Source: Comamonadaceae bacterium OTU4NAUVB1 (GTDB taxonomy: Bacteria > Pseudomonadota > Gammaproteobacteria > Burkholderiales > Burkholderiaceae_C). From it: a stretch of 64,000 bases of DNA. Position 1 is the first letter of the stretch. The number at the start of each line of letters is the position of its first letter. Location: contig CP099603.1 in NCBI GenBank assembly GCA_024372625.1, forward strand, positions 124,001-188,000, written 5' to 3'. A model generated the notes under the pieces. That model was not told the origin of the DNA. It worked only from the letters and a program-made list of their open reading frames with translations, and did not search any database. The position numbers were made by a program, and so were the translations under genes. Positions 1 to 8,495 of this stretch are shown here, piece after piece.

Positions 1-61
1 CATGCAGGATTCCCGATCGGAACATCACGGGGCGTGTCGCCCGCTACGAAGGGCCGCCCCG

Positions 62-973
62 ATGAGAGACCTCGACCTGACCACCCTGCGCCTGTTCGTC
101 GCCGTGTGCGAGACCGGGAGCCTGAGCCGCGCCGCCGAGCAGGCGCACATCGTCGGCTCGGCGATCAGCAAGCGCCTGGCGCAGCTCGAGGGCGGCCTGG
201 GCACGCCGCTGCTGGTGCGCCGTCGGCGCGGCGTGGTGCCCACGCCCGCCGGTGCGACCCTGCTCGAGCACGCCCGCGTCGTGCTCGCCGGTGTCGACCG
301 CCTCGGGCGCGACATGGCGGGCTATGCGGGCGGCGCGCGGGGAATGGTGCGGGTGCTGTGCACGTCCTCCGTGCTGGAGGAATCGCTGGCGCACGACGTG
401 GCCGACTTCCTGCGCCTGCCGGCGCATGGAGACATCCAGGTCACGATGGAGGACCACATCAGCTCGCAGGTGGTGCGTGGCGTGTTCGAAGGCACGGCCT
501 CGCTGGGGCTGTGCTGGGACGCCGTCGACACGCAGGGTCTGTCGACGCGGCCCTACCGCACCGATCGGCTGGCCATGGTGATGCACCCGGCGCATTCGCT
601 GGCGGGTCACCAGCAGCTGCACTACGCGCAGACGCTGGCACACCAACAGGTCGGACTGCCCGCCACCACCATCCTGCAGATCCTGCTGCGGCGGGTCGCC
701 GCCGAGCAGGGCCTGCAGATCCAGAGCCGCGCCACGGTGTCGAACTTCGACGCCGCGCTGCGCGTGGTGCAGGCCGACCTCGCCCTGGCGGTGGTGCCGG
801 TCGAGGTGGCCGGCATCTACGCCGGTGCCGTGGGGCTGCGCGTCGTTGCGCTGGCCGACGCCTGGGCGCGGCGACAGTTCGTCGTGTGTTTCAAGGATCA
901 GGCCACGCTGTCCACCGCTGCGCGGTTGCTGCTCGAACACCTTGCCAACCGGTCCGACCAGCACGGCGATTGA
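62..973 (+). CDS. LysR-family transcriptional regulator
   Basis: A 303-residue LysR-type regulator. The N-terminal winged HTH spans about residues 4-62 (LRLFVAVCETGSLSRAAEQ, then SAISKRLAQLEGGLGTPLLVRR), followed by a substrate-binding-type effector domain to the end. An in-frame ATG exists at position 2, but the family normally begins 5-10 residues before the LRLF motif, so the ATG at 62 is preferred. It converges on the carboxylate operon on the minus strand (ending at 1026) and resembles the second LysR at 4583-5464, so the island has a related LysR at each end. Control of that operon is an inference from position. The family assignment is secure; the effector is unknown. Confidence 0.9.
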   Translation: MRDLDLTTLRLFVAVCETGSLSRAAEQAHIVGSAISKRLAQLEGGLGTPLLVRRRRGVVPTPAGATLLEHARVVLAGVDRLGRDMAGYAGGARGMVRVLCTSSVLEESLAHDVADFLRLPAHGDIQVTMEDHISSQVVRGVFEGTASLGLCWDAVDTQGLSTRPYRTDRLAMVMHPAHSLAGHQQLHYAQTLAHQQVGLPATTILQILLRRVAAEQGLQIQSRATVSNFDAALRVVQADLALAVVPVEVAGIYAGAVGLRVVALADAWARRQFVVCFKDQATLSTAARLLLEHLANRSDQHGD

Positions 974-1025
974 CGGACCGGCGGGCGATCGACGCAGTTC
1001 GCCGCCAGGCGGATCCCTTCGCGCC

Positions 1026-1490
1026 TCACGACGCGACGACCACCACGCCATCGTCATCCATGGCGACGAAGTCTCCGGACTTGAACGGCACGCCCCGCAA
1101 CGTCACGACGTCTCCGGAGTCGGCAGCGAAGCGGCCTCGCGCACGTGCGGGCGAAGTTCCGAGCGCGAAGACGGCGAAATCCCCGCGTTGCAACGCATCG
1201 GCGTCGCGCACCGCGCCGTGGATCAGCGCACCTGCCCAGCCGTTGTCCCGTCCCAGGGTCGCCATGCGGTCGCCGAGGACGGCCACGTCCAGGGACCCGC
1301 CGGCATCCACCACCAGGATCCGGCCTTCGCCAGGCTGGGCGAGTCGCAGCCGGATCGGCTCGGCGTCCTCGAAGGTGCGCACCGTCACGATCCTGCCGGC
1401 AGCGCGCCGGCATCGACCGAACGAACGCCAGGGTCCCGGGCAGATGCGCGCCCCGGCGCCCTCGCTGTCGCAGAGGTCCGCGGTGTTCAT
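1026..1490 (-). CDS. RraA-like protein / HMG-CHA-type aldolase family
   Basis: 154 residues with the whole RraA fold signature: MNTADLCD start, PGEGRILVVDAGGS, the GD pair at about 73-74 and NGWAGALIHGAVRD with the RD pair at about 95-96. The family contains the RNase E inhibitor RraA and the metal-dependent 4-hydroxy-4-methyl-2-oxoglutarate / 4-carboxy-4-hydroxy-2-oxoadipate aldolases, which keep the same residues. Context favours the enzyme: it is the last gene of a minus-strand operon, 13 bases after a Bug tricarboxylate receptor and downstream of an aconitase-like dehydratase. Inferred role: retro-aldol cleavage of a hydroxy-oxo-carboxylate to pyruvate or oxaloacetate. RraA itself remains possible. 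Confidence 0.8.
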   Translation of the reverse strand: MNTADLCDSEGAGARICPGPWRSFGRCRRAAGRIVTVRTFEDAEPIRLRLAQPGEGRILVVDAGGSLDVAVLGDRMATLGRDNGWAGALIHGAVRDADALQRGDFAVFALGTSPARARGRFAADSGDVVTLRGVPFKSGDFVAMDDDGVVVVAS

Positions 1491-1503
1491 GCGCGTTCCG
1501 GCT

Positions 1504-2487
1504 TCAGTCCAGGGTGGCGCCGGACTGCCTGACGAGCTTCTGGTGCTTCGCCAGTTCGGCCTGCAGGAAGGCGGGGGCCGCGTCGGGACCGGTGTCCAGC
1601 ACCATGAGGCCCTGGCCCGCGATGGCGGTCTGCGCCTCCGGCGCGTGCAAGGCGGCCTTGATCGCCGCGGCGTAGCCGTCCACCAGGGTCCTGGGCAGCC
1701 CGGCGGGGCCGATCAGGGCGATCCATGCGTCGAAGCCATAGCGCGGCGCGCCGGCCTCGGCCATGGTCGGCACGTCGGGCAGGGCGGTCGAGCGGCGGGT
1801 CGTCGACACCGCCAGTGCCCGCAAGGCGCCGGACTTCACGTGCGGCGCGACCTGCGACACCGAGACGAAACCGAGCTGCACCTGCCCGCCGATCAGGTCG
1901 GTGACCAACGGGCCCGTGCCGCGGTAGGGCACGTGCTTCATGTCGACCCCGGTCTCGCTCACCATCAGCTCGCCGGCCAGGTGCAGCGTGCTGCCGTTGC
2001 CCGCGGAGCCGTAGTTCAGCGTCCCGGGCTTCGCCTTCGCCAGGGCGACCAGTTCACCGAGGGTTTTCGCCGGCACGGCCGGATTCACCACCAGCACCAG
2101 CGGCACCGTGGCCAGCACGGCGATGGGCGTGATGTCCGTCAGGCTGTCATAAGGCACGCTCTTGTAGATGCCGGGATTGATGACGTGGTTCGACGAGATC
2201 ATGCCGAGCGTGAGGCCGTCCTTGGGCGCGCGGACGATCTGCGTCGTGCCGGGAATACCGCCCGCGCCCACGAGGTTCTCCACCACGACCGGGTGGCCGG
2301 TGGTGCGGCCGAAGCCGGGCGCCAGGGCCCGTGCCACGGCGTCGACCGTCGAGCCCGCGGCCAGCGGCACGATCAGGCGGATCGGTTTGTCGGAGGCCGG
2401 GGATTGCGCGCCCGCGACGAGCGAGGCCGTCAGCAGCGTCGCGCCGATCAGCGCGCCGAGCGAGCGCCGGGTGATGACTGGGTTCAT
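1504..2487 (-). CDS. Bug/TctC-family tripartite tricarboxylate receptor
   Basis: 327-residue periplasmic binding protein of the Bug family. It has an N-terminal export signal carrying a twin-arginine-like TRRSLGALIGATLL stretch, then the family hallmarks KPIRLIVPLAAGSTVDAVARALAP, NLVGAGGIPGT, HVPYRGTGPLVTDLIGGQVQ and ALPDVPTMAEAG. Such receptors deliver carboxylates to TctAB-type permeases, none of which is in this island. The start at 2487 overlaps the stop of the upstream aconitase-like gene by four bases (ATGA), so the two are probably translationally coupled. The ligand is likely the substrate of the neighbouring dehydratase, which is an inference. Confidence 0.9.
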   Translation of the reverse strand: MNPVITRRSLGALIGATLLTASLVAGAQSPASDKPIRLIVPLAAGSTVDAVARALAPGFGRTTGHPVVVENLVGAGGIPGTTQIVRAPKDGLTLGMISSNHVINPGIYKSVPYDSLTDITPIAVLATVPLVLVVNPAVPAKTLGELVALAKAKPGTLNYGSAGNGSTLHLAGELMVSETGVDMKHVPYRGTGPLVTDLIGGQVQLGFVSVSQVAPHVKSGALRALAVSTTRRSTALPDVPTMAEAGAPRYGFDAWIALIGPAGLPRTLVDGYAAAIKAALHAPEAQTAIAGQGLMVLDTGPDAAPAFLQAELAKHQKLVRQSGATLD

Positions 2488-4502
2488 GGGGTGTCTCCGT
2501 GGTGGTGTGCGTGCCGACGCTGCAGCGATTCGAAGGACATCAGCTCGCCGGCGATCGCGCTGGCGGCCACCGTCGGTGGGCTGGCGAGCCAGACCTGGCC
2601 CGGCCCGCCACGCCCGGGAAAGTTGCGGTTGATGGCGCTCACGGTGACTTGGTCGGCGGTGGCCGATCCCCCCGGGCCGCAATTGCCGCAGGCCCCGCAC
2701 GAGGGCTGCAGGATGCGCGCGCCGACGCGCTCGAACGCGTCGAGGTAGCCCGACGCGATGCAGTGGTCGCGCACCGCGGTAGTGCCGAACTGCAGGTACA
2801 GCCGCACGCCCGGTGCCACGCGCAGGCCGTGGTCGACGGCCCAGCGCAGCACGGCGTGGTAGTGGTCGAAGTCCTCGCGCTTGCCCGCCGTGCAGGAGCC
2901 ACCGTAGGCGATGTCGACGCGCACCGGGCCGGGCACCCGCGACAGCGCCAACCCGTTGCCCGGGTCGCCCGGCGACGCCACCATGGGCGCGACGGCCGCG
3001 CAATCGACGGTGATCGTCTCCGCGTAGCGCGCCCGCGCGTCGCTGCGCATCCAGGGCTCGATCGCGACGTCGATGCCGCGCCGCTCGCGCAGGAAGCGCA
3101 CCGTCTCCGCATCGGGCGCGACGATGCCGGTGAGGCCGCCGAGCTCCGCCGTCATGTTGGTGAGCGTCGCGCGCTCGTCGGTGGTCAGGCCGGCGACCGA
3201 CGGGCCGGTGAATTCGAACACCGTGCCCACGCCCCCGCCCGAGCGGATGAACGGCTCGGCCAGGAGGTGCAGCACGATGTCCTTGGCCGTCACGCCCGGC
3301 GCCGGTCGGCCCTCGAGCACGATCCGCAGCGACTGCGGCACCGTCAGCCGCACCGCGCCGGTGATGAAGGCATTGGCCATGTCGGTGGTGCCGACGCCGA
3401 AGGCGACGCAGCCGAGCGCGCCGCTGTGGGGCGTGTGCGAATCGGTCCCGACCACCACCTGGCCCGGGAGGGCGTAGTGCTCGGCCATCATGGCGTGCGA
3501 AATGCCCGCGACGTTGGTGCCGTCGTCGGCGGCGGCCTCCGGCTCGGTCAGCGTGCGGTGGCTGCGCAATCCGTAGGACGCCACGAAATCGCGCTGCGCC
3601 TGGACCATGCGGTGCACGTTGGGCACCAGGCCGCCGCGCACGTGCGCCGGGCTTTCCTCCACATAGGACGTGTGGTCCTCGAACACGACGATGCTCGCCG
3701 GATCGTGCAGGGCGAGCGGCCGGCCGAAGGTGGCGTGCAGCATGTGCGCGGCCATGCCGGTGTAGTACTCGTGGATGAAGCGCCAGTCCGCCCGCACGAA
3801 GGCGCCATCGCCGGGCGCGGGGTCGGCCGGGGTCAACTCGGTGGCCAGCGCGTGGCGATCGACGATCTTCTCGAACAGCGTGCGCGGCCGGGTGCCCGCG
3901 TCGGGCGCGCGCCGCATCCGGCGCATGTGGGTCTGGCCGAAGCGCAGCAGGCCGCCGCTGCGCAGGATCGAGCCGGCCAGCGCGTCGCGTCCCGCCACCA
4001 GTTCGTCGAGCGCGATCGCCTCGCCCGCAGCGATGCGGTCGATCAGGCCGAAGTCGGTGGAGGTGAAGAGCCCGATGTTGTCGGCGTTCTGGCGGTAGAT
4101 GCGCTCGAAGGTCTCCGCGATGACCAGGCGGACGCCGGCGAGCCGTTCCGCCGCCGGACTGTGTTCACGCGACGAGCCTTTGCCATAGCGCTTGCCGGCG
4201 ACCACCACCTCGATGCCCGAGGCGCGGATCGCGCCGACGCCGACGGGCCGCTCGCCGGATGCCTCGAAGCCCACGTACGGGTGGCGGCCGAGCGCGTCGT
4301 CGTAGTGGGTGAGGATCGTGATCGGCGTGATCTCGTCGGTCGAGACGTCGTCGCGCAGGGGCCGGGCGTCGCGCAGGGACACGGTCCGGCCGGCCAGGAC
4401 CTCGCGGATCGCCTGGGGCGACCGGCTCAGGAAAAGGATTCGCGGAAGGAATCGCAACGCCGCCTCGTGGGCGGCTCGATCGGCAGGCGCAAGGGCTGTC
4501 AT
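2484..4502 (-). CDS. aconitase/isopropylmalate-isomerase-like hydro-lyase, small-large domain order
   Basis: 672-residue aconitase-superfamily protein. The N-terminal third is the swivel (small-subunit, LeuD-like) domain with YGKGSSREHSP at about 104-114. The rest is the large, LeuC-like domain with GTDSHTPHSGALG near 350, GGSCTAGKREDFD near 535 and a cysteine cluster PSCGACGNCGPG near 596-606, which would ligate the [4Fe-4S] cluster. The small-before-large order is the reverse of ordinary aconitase. It is the first gene of an operon with a Bug receptor and an RraA-like aldolase, so it probably isomerises an imported tricarboxylate or citramalate-like acid; the exact substrate cannot be read from sequence. 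The start was chosen as the ATG just before the conserved region. Confidence 0.88.
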   Translation of the reverse strand: MTALAPADRAAHEAALRFLPRILFLSRSPQAIREVLAGRTVSLRDARPLRDDVSTDEITPITILTHYDDALGRHPYVGFEASGERPVGVGAIRASGIEVVVAGKRYGKGSSREHSPAAERLAGVRLVIAETFERIYRQNADNIGLFTSTDFGLIDRIAAGEAIALDELVAGRDALAGSILRSGGLLRFGQTHMRRMRRAPDAGTRPRTLFEKIVDRHALATELTPADPAPGDGAFVRADWRFIHEYYTGMAAHMLHATFGRPLALHDPASIVVFEDHTSYVEESPAHVRGGLVPNVHRMVQAQRDFVASYGLRSHRTLTEPEAAADDGTNVAGISHAMMAEHYALPGQVVVGTDSHTPHSGALGCVAFGVGTTDMANAFITGAVRLTVPQSLRIVLEGRPAPGVTAKDIVLHLLAEPFIRSGGGVGTVFEFTGPSVAGLTTDERATLTNMTAELGGLTGIVAPDAETVRFLRERRGIDVAIEPWMRSDARARYAETITVDCAAVAPMVASPGDPGNGLALSRVPGPVRVDIAYGGSCTAGKREDFDHYHAVLRWAVDHGLRVAPGVRLYLQFGTTAVRDHCIASGYLDAFERVGARILQPSCGACGNCGPGGSATADQVTVSAINRNFPGRGGPGQVWLASPPTVAASAIAGELMSFESLQRRHAHHHGDTP

Positions 4503-4582
4503 GCCCCGATGCTGGCGGACCGAGGCGGCGCGGCGAAGCGCCGAAACGGCACAGGGGCTCTCGCGCGTCGCGAGATCCTCGT

Positions 4583-5464
4583 TTACCCGCGCAACGCCTC
4601 GATCAGCGCCTGCACGACCCGTGGCTGCGGCGTGCGGTGCAGCGCGTAGAGATGCAGGCTGCGCGCGGCCCAGGGCTCGTCCAGCGGCCGACGCACGAAC
4701 CGGGGATTGCCGGCGTAGGCCGCGGCGGCGCTGGAAGGGATGACGGCGATGCCCAGGCCAGCCTCGACCATGCGGCAGACGGCGTCGAAGCTGCTCACCC
4801 AGACCGTGGGCGCGAAACGCGTGCGCATCGCCTCGGCACGCTCGTGCAGGGTGCGGTCCAGGGCGCCGCCCTGGTGGACGCCGATGACCGGGTGCGCCAG
4901 CGCCTGGGCGAAGCCGACCTTCCTGGCGGCCGCCAGGGCGTGACCCTGCGGCAGAACGACCTGCAGCGGATCGCTGGCGAAATGCCACGCGTCGATGCCG
5001 GAGGCCACCGGCGTTTCCACGCCGACGCCCACGTCGGCGCGGTCCTCCAGGCAGGCACGGATCACGTCTCGCGTGTCCGCCTCGTGCAGCGACACCGTCG
5101 CGCCGGGGTGCCGGCCCAGGAAGGCCTGGAGCCGTTCGGGCAGGAAGCCGACCACGGCCGACATGTTGGCGTGCAGCCGGACCGTGCCGCGCGCCTCGCC
5201 CGCCTCGCTCTGGACTTCGCGCAGCAAGGCCTGCAGGTCGTCGTCGAGCTTCGTGCCGCGATCGAACACGAGGCGACCGGCATCGGTGAGCAGGACGCCG
5301 CGTGGCGAGCGCACCAGCAAGGCCGTGCCGAAGGCGTGTTCGAGGTCCGCCAGGCGCCGGCTCAACGCCGAGGCGGCGATGTGTTCCTGTTGCGCCGCGC
5401 CCACGATGGAGCCCGCGCGGGCGGCGGACACGAACAACCGCATGCTGTAGGGATCAATGCGCAA
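4583..5464 (-). CDS. LysR-family transcriptional regulator
   Basis: LysR-type regulator of about 293 residues: N-terminal HTH (MRLFVSAARAGSIVGAAQQEHIAASALSRRLA region) and an effector domain containing VSSFDAVCRMVEAGLGIAVIP. The reading frame is open up to an ATG at 5509, which would add an atypical 15-residue extension. A TTG at 5464, with GGAG upstream, gives the usual family N-terminus and is preferred, with limited certainty. It lies upstream of the aconitase-like operon on the same strand, separated by 80 bases, and is divergent from the pseudogene at 5527. It probably regulates the carboxylate operon together with, or in competition with, the LysR at 62-973. Confidence 0.87.
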   Translation of the reverse strand: MRIDPYSMRLFVSAARAGSIVGAAQQEHIAASALSRRLADLEHAFGTALLVRSPRGVLLTDAGRLVFDRGTKLDDDLQALLREVQSEAGEARGTVRLHANMSAVVGFLPERLQAFLGRHPGATVSLHEADTRDVIRACLEDRADVGVGVETPVASGIDAWHFASDPLQVVLPQGHALAAARKVGFAQALAHPVIGVHQGGALDRTLHERAEAMRTRFAPTVWVSSFDAVCRMVEAGLGIAVIPSSAAAAYAGNPRFVRRPLDEPWAARSLHLYALHRTPQPRVVQALIEALRG

Positions 5465-5526
5465 GGTCAGGAGGACTCCGATCAACCCGTCTCGTGGGGG
5501 CTTCACCATACTCGCGCGGCATTTTC

Positions 5527-6124
5527 ATGCCTGTCCTCGTCGAGCCGCGGGCGCTGGTCGTCTCGGCGCCGGTCGCGTCAGGACCACCCTGGACAGCTGC
5601 CTGGTGCGGGTCGAGCTCGACAACGGTCTCGTGGGCTGGGGCGAGTCCTATGGCGCGCAGCTCGACGCCATGCCGGCCCTCTTCACGGGCTGCACCGAGC
5701 CGCTCGCGGTGGGGCAGGATGCCGGCGATCGCCGCCTGACATCGACGATTCAGCAAGGGGCGCTGCCTTCCATCGTCCTGGAAGCCGTGTTCCTCATGAA
5801 AGCGCGGCGGCATCGTTGCCGCTCCCTCTGGATCAATCACGTCGGCAAGGCGCGCGAAGCCGGTCTGGACGACGACACGGTGGCTGCATTGGGTGACGGT
5901 TCGATTCCCGCGGCGCCGGCTGCCGTGCGGGCCGCCGCTCACTTCGAGCAGGCTCTGGCCGAAACGCATTGCGTGCCGCAGCCTCTGTACGACGACGTGG
6001 CCGCCGAGTTGGGGCCCGTGGCCGGGTGGACCTCATGGTCTTCCGCGGCTTTGCGGCTCTGGTGGCATCGATTCTCAACGTCCGTCAGCCCGAGACGCCC
6101 GAAGGTGCCGAAGCACCGTTCTGA
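5527..6124 (+). pseudogene. decayed composite: enolase-superfamily N-terminus + carboxymuconolactone-decarboxylase-like remnant
   Basis: No single frame is intact. The start at 5527 (MPVLVEPRALVVSAPV) changes frame near 5580 to read TTLDSCLVRVELDNGLVGWGESYG, the N-terminal capping-domain signature of mandelate racemase/muconate lactonising enzymes. That segment stops being recognisable near 5740. From about 5755 the text becomes LPSIVLEAVFLMK, RSLWINHVGKAREAGLDD and HFEQALAETHCVP, which fits carboxymuconolactone-decarboxylase/AhpD-like proteins. After another frame change near 6035 the expected C-terminus SILNVRQPETPEGAEAPF ends at 6122-6124. I read this as two catabolic genes fused by deletion and then frameshifted. 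It sits divergent to the LysR at 4583, as a former target would. Confidence 0.65.
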
Positions 6125-6296
6125 AGCCCGGTTTCGTTCGCAAGCCACCCTTTTTTCACACCGACAGCGAGGGCCGCGAATGTGACGCGTGCATCGCAGG
6201 TGCGGGTCGTCGAGAAAACCAGCGCACGCCACCGCGACAGCGCCGACGGCCCAGACGAGCGGCAAGCCGACGCCATGCCAACGTCGGCCGCCGTCG

Positions 6297-7346
6297 CTAG
6301 CGTCGGGCCGGCGTGTATTGAACACGGCTGACATACCGCGGCAGGCTCCAGGCGCCACCGGCGAATCCCCGGCACATCGTGTCGCCCGCTTCGCGCGTGC
6401 GAACGAAGCCCTGGCCATCGAAGTGCGCTTCCTGCACCCAAAGACAGTCGGCGATACCGCGTCCCTTCTGTAGCGACGTCACACTGCCGTCCTTCGCATC
6501 GAAACCGCCTGTCGCCTCGAGGTGCCGGACGGCATGGGGCGGCTTGTCGTTGGCGATCCACAGGAAACTCTGGTCGTTGTAGGCACCGGTGCCACACGCC
6601 AGCGACACCAACACGCTCGCATCCGTGAGGCGATCGACCGTGAGCGCCTTGGCGTCGATGCGCTCAGCTTGATTGCACGAGGTCCGCGCCTCGCGGAGGT
6701 CGAGCTTCGGAAAGATGCGTGCAGCCAGGGCCGCGTCGCCCGGACGGGTCGCGACAGGCCGCACGGCCTTCACCACGGGCACGGGCAACGGCGACAGGAC
6801 CGAAGACTCCGGCTTGCTGCCCCGCTGGACCAGCGCACCGGGCGTATCGACACGACCCTGCGCCTCGTCCATCTTGAGCAGGACGGCGTTGAGCCCGAGC
6901 AGCGAGACCACCCAGCGCCCGCCGCCTGCGGAGGTCACCACCGCCTGCTCGGCACGCATCAGTTGAGGCAGCAGGCTGCGGGCCTGCGCTTGGCTCAGGC
7001 GCGCCACTTCGGTGCCCAGGCCGCGTATCTCTGCCGTCCCTGCCTTCAGGCTCAGTGGTCCCCGCACGTCGTTTTCGCCGCCGACCTGCACATCGATCTC
7101 CACCTTGGTCGCCGGTCCGGCCGATCGCGTGAGCAGGATCGACGCCGGCTCCGAACTCCCGGCCTCGGGCTGGTAGCCGGCGGCACGGCAGGTCCGGGTG
7201 TTGTCGCAGGCGACCTCCCAATCCTTGTAGGAGAACGATGGCGCTTCGCCGTCCGCCGCCGCAGCGTGAAAAGTGGACAGCACCGCGGCGGCTGCGACAG
7301 CCAGCAGTGACGCGTTGCGCTGCCATCTCGAGACGGACGTATTCAT
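6297..7346 (-). CDS. DUF1176-type exported protein
   Basis: 349 residues. A signal peptide (MNTSVSRWQRNASLLAVAAAAVLSTFHAAAA) is followed by FSYKDWEVACDNTRTCRAAGY, the conserved opening of DUF1176 proteins, and a C-terminal half with paired cysteines (CNQAERIDA, SLACGTGAYN, ADCLWVQEAHF, GDTMCRGFAGG). DUF1176 proteins are periplasmic and of unknown function. The ATG at 7346 was chosen because it opens the signal peptide; the frame is open further upstream but without a sensible N-terminus. It follows another small exported protein on the same strand after 65 bases and may share its transcript. Confidence 0.8.
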   Translation of the reverse strand: MNTSVSRWQRNASLLAVAAAAVLSTFHAAAADGEAPSFSYKDWEVACDNTRTCRAAGYQPEAGSSEPASILLTRSAGPATKVEIDVQVGGENDVRGPLSLKAGTAEIRGLGTEVARLSQAQARSLLPQLMRAEQAVVTSAGGGRWVVSLLGLNAVLLKMDEAQGRVDTPGALVQRGSKPESSVLSPLPVPVVKAVRPVATRPGDAALAARIFPKLDLREARTSCNQAERIDAKALTVDRLTDASVLVSLACGTGAYNDQSFLWIANDKPPHAVRHLEATGGFDAKDGSVTSLQKGRGIADCLWVQEAHFDGQGFVRTREAGDTMCRGFAGGAWSLPRYVSRVQYTPARR

Positions 7347-7411
7347 GTGACGAGTCGGCTTCCGCGGCTTCCGTGGCTTCGCGCGCACGTGCCACGATGC
7401 CCGGTCGACCT

Positions 7412-7852
7412 TCAGAGGTTGGCCTGCAGCCATTTCACGACCGTGGCAGGACCGTGGCCACGATAGGGCACTTGGTAGCGGAAGACACCGCCGTCGAGGG
7501 ATTCTTCGGCCTCGCTCGCACCGTTCGCTACGATCACGCGCTTGATCTTGGCCTGAACGGCCTGCTTGCCTGCATCGCTGCGGCAGACCTGCTTCAGCGC
7601 GTCGGTCGCATTGGCCAGATAGGCCCATGGACTCTGGTTGTTGTCGTCTTCGGCGACCCGGGAATAATTCGCGTCGTCGATCTGGGTTCCGCAGGCCTGG
7701 TTCGTTTCCTTGGCGAGCGAGGCGACTTTTTCCCAGTCCCGGGAAATCATTTCCTTCTGCTTCAGCATTTGCGCATCGGCGCCGGATGCGACCATCAGGG
7801 CGCTGGAAAGAATGGAAGCCGCTGCGATACCGAGCGCGAAGGCTTTTTTCAT
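7412..7852 (-). CDS. small exported protein of unknown function
   Basis: 146 residues with a clear signal peptide (MKKAFALGIAAASILSSALMVASGADA). The mature part is rich in Asp, Asn and Gln and carries two cysteines (NQACGTQI and KQVCRSDAG) that could form a disulfide, ending KWLQANL. I do not recognise a family. It lies just upstream of the DUF1176 gene on the same strand, which suggests a shared envelope role without identifying it. Start, signal peptide and codon use support a real gene. Confidence 0.7.
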   Translation of the reverse strand: MKKAFALGIAAASILSSALMVASGADAQMLKQKEMISRDWEKVASLAKETNQACGTQIDDANYSRVAEDDNNQSPWAYLANATDALKQVCRSDAGKQAVQAKIKRVIVANGASEAEESLDGGVFRYQVPYRGHGPATVVKWLQANL

Positions 7853-8150
7853 GGATGAGAAGTGGAGGGATTGACACGCACAGGGCACCGACGGTGCGCT
7901 CGTCATCCTACCGGTACCGGGTGTCATGGCATCGCCGATGAGCCTCCGCGCGGACGGCGAGAGCGATGCCAAGTCCCGCCTGCGGCGGAAGTCTCGCGCC
8001 GGGGATGAGACGTGGTGGCCTGACGCCGGTGGTCGGACCTTCGATCTTCCACGGACACCCGTGCCGTGCAGGCCTTCAGGGCATTCCTGCGTCGGCGGGT
8101 CCATGTGCAGGACCGGTCGACGACCTCCGCCTGGCCGTGCGGGGATCGCT

Positions 8151-8495
8151 TCAGCCCCCATGGGCGATGTTCCGACACTGCAGGTACCTGCGCCAGTCGG
8201 TCAGATGACCGACCTCGCCCTCCGGCACGCACGCGAGCACACGGTGCAGGACGCTGGTGTAGCTCGACGATGGAAGGCGGACCCATAGGCGCACGCGCGG
8301 CGCGGCATTGCCATAGGCACCACCGGGATGCAGCAATGGCTCGCAGCGAAGCACACCCGTGCGTTCGCAGGACGACAAGGCGCGACGGACGCGGAACGCG
8401 TCGACCGACGGAATGGTGAGATCGAGCACCTGGAATGCATCGTTGTTGGTGGCCCTGGCGGTGGCGGCATGGTCTCGATAGGCGGCGTAAGCCAT
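8151..8495 (-). CDS. possible small hypothetical protein
   Basis: A 114-codon frame reading MAYAAYRDHAATARATNNDAF, then VRLWVRLPSSSYTSVLHRVLA and ending VGHLTDWRRYLQCRNIAHGG. The C-terminal half looks protein-like and an AT-rich promoter-like stretch with a GTCTCGAGAC palindrome (8528-8537) lies 33 bases upstream. There is no clear Shine-Dalgarno sequence, no recognised domain and no operon partner. It may be a real orphan gene or a chance frame. Confidence 0.35.
   Translation of the reverse strand: MAYAAYRDHAATARATNNDAFQVLDLTIPSVDAFRVRRALSSCERTGVLRCEPLLHPGGAYGNAAPRVRLWVRLPSSSYTSVLHRVLACVPEGEVGHLTDWRRYLQCRNIAHGG

Noticed and set aside
34..2748. Long plus-strand open frame (about 900 codons)
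   Set aside because: It is the antisense shadow of the Bug receptor, RraA-like and aconitase-like genes; Arg/Gly/Ala-rich without domains.
5457..6185. Single intact 242-codon gene spanning the remnant region
   Set aside because: Family similarity switches frame within it; its ends do not match either family, so it is not one functional protein.
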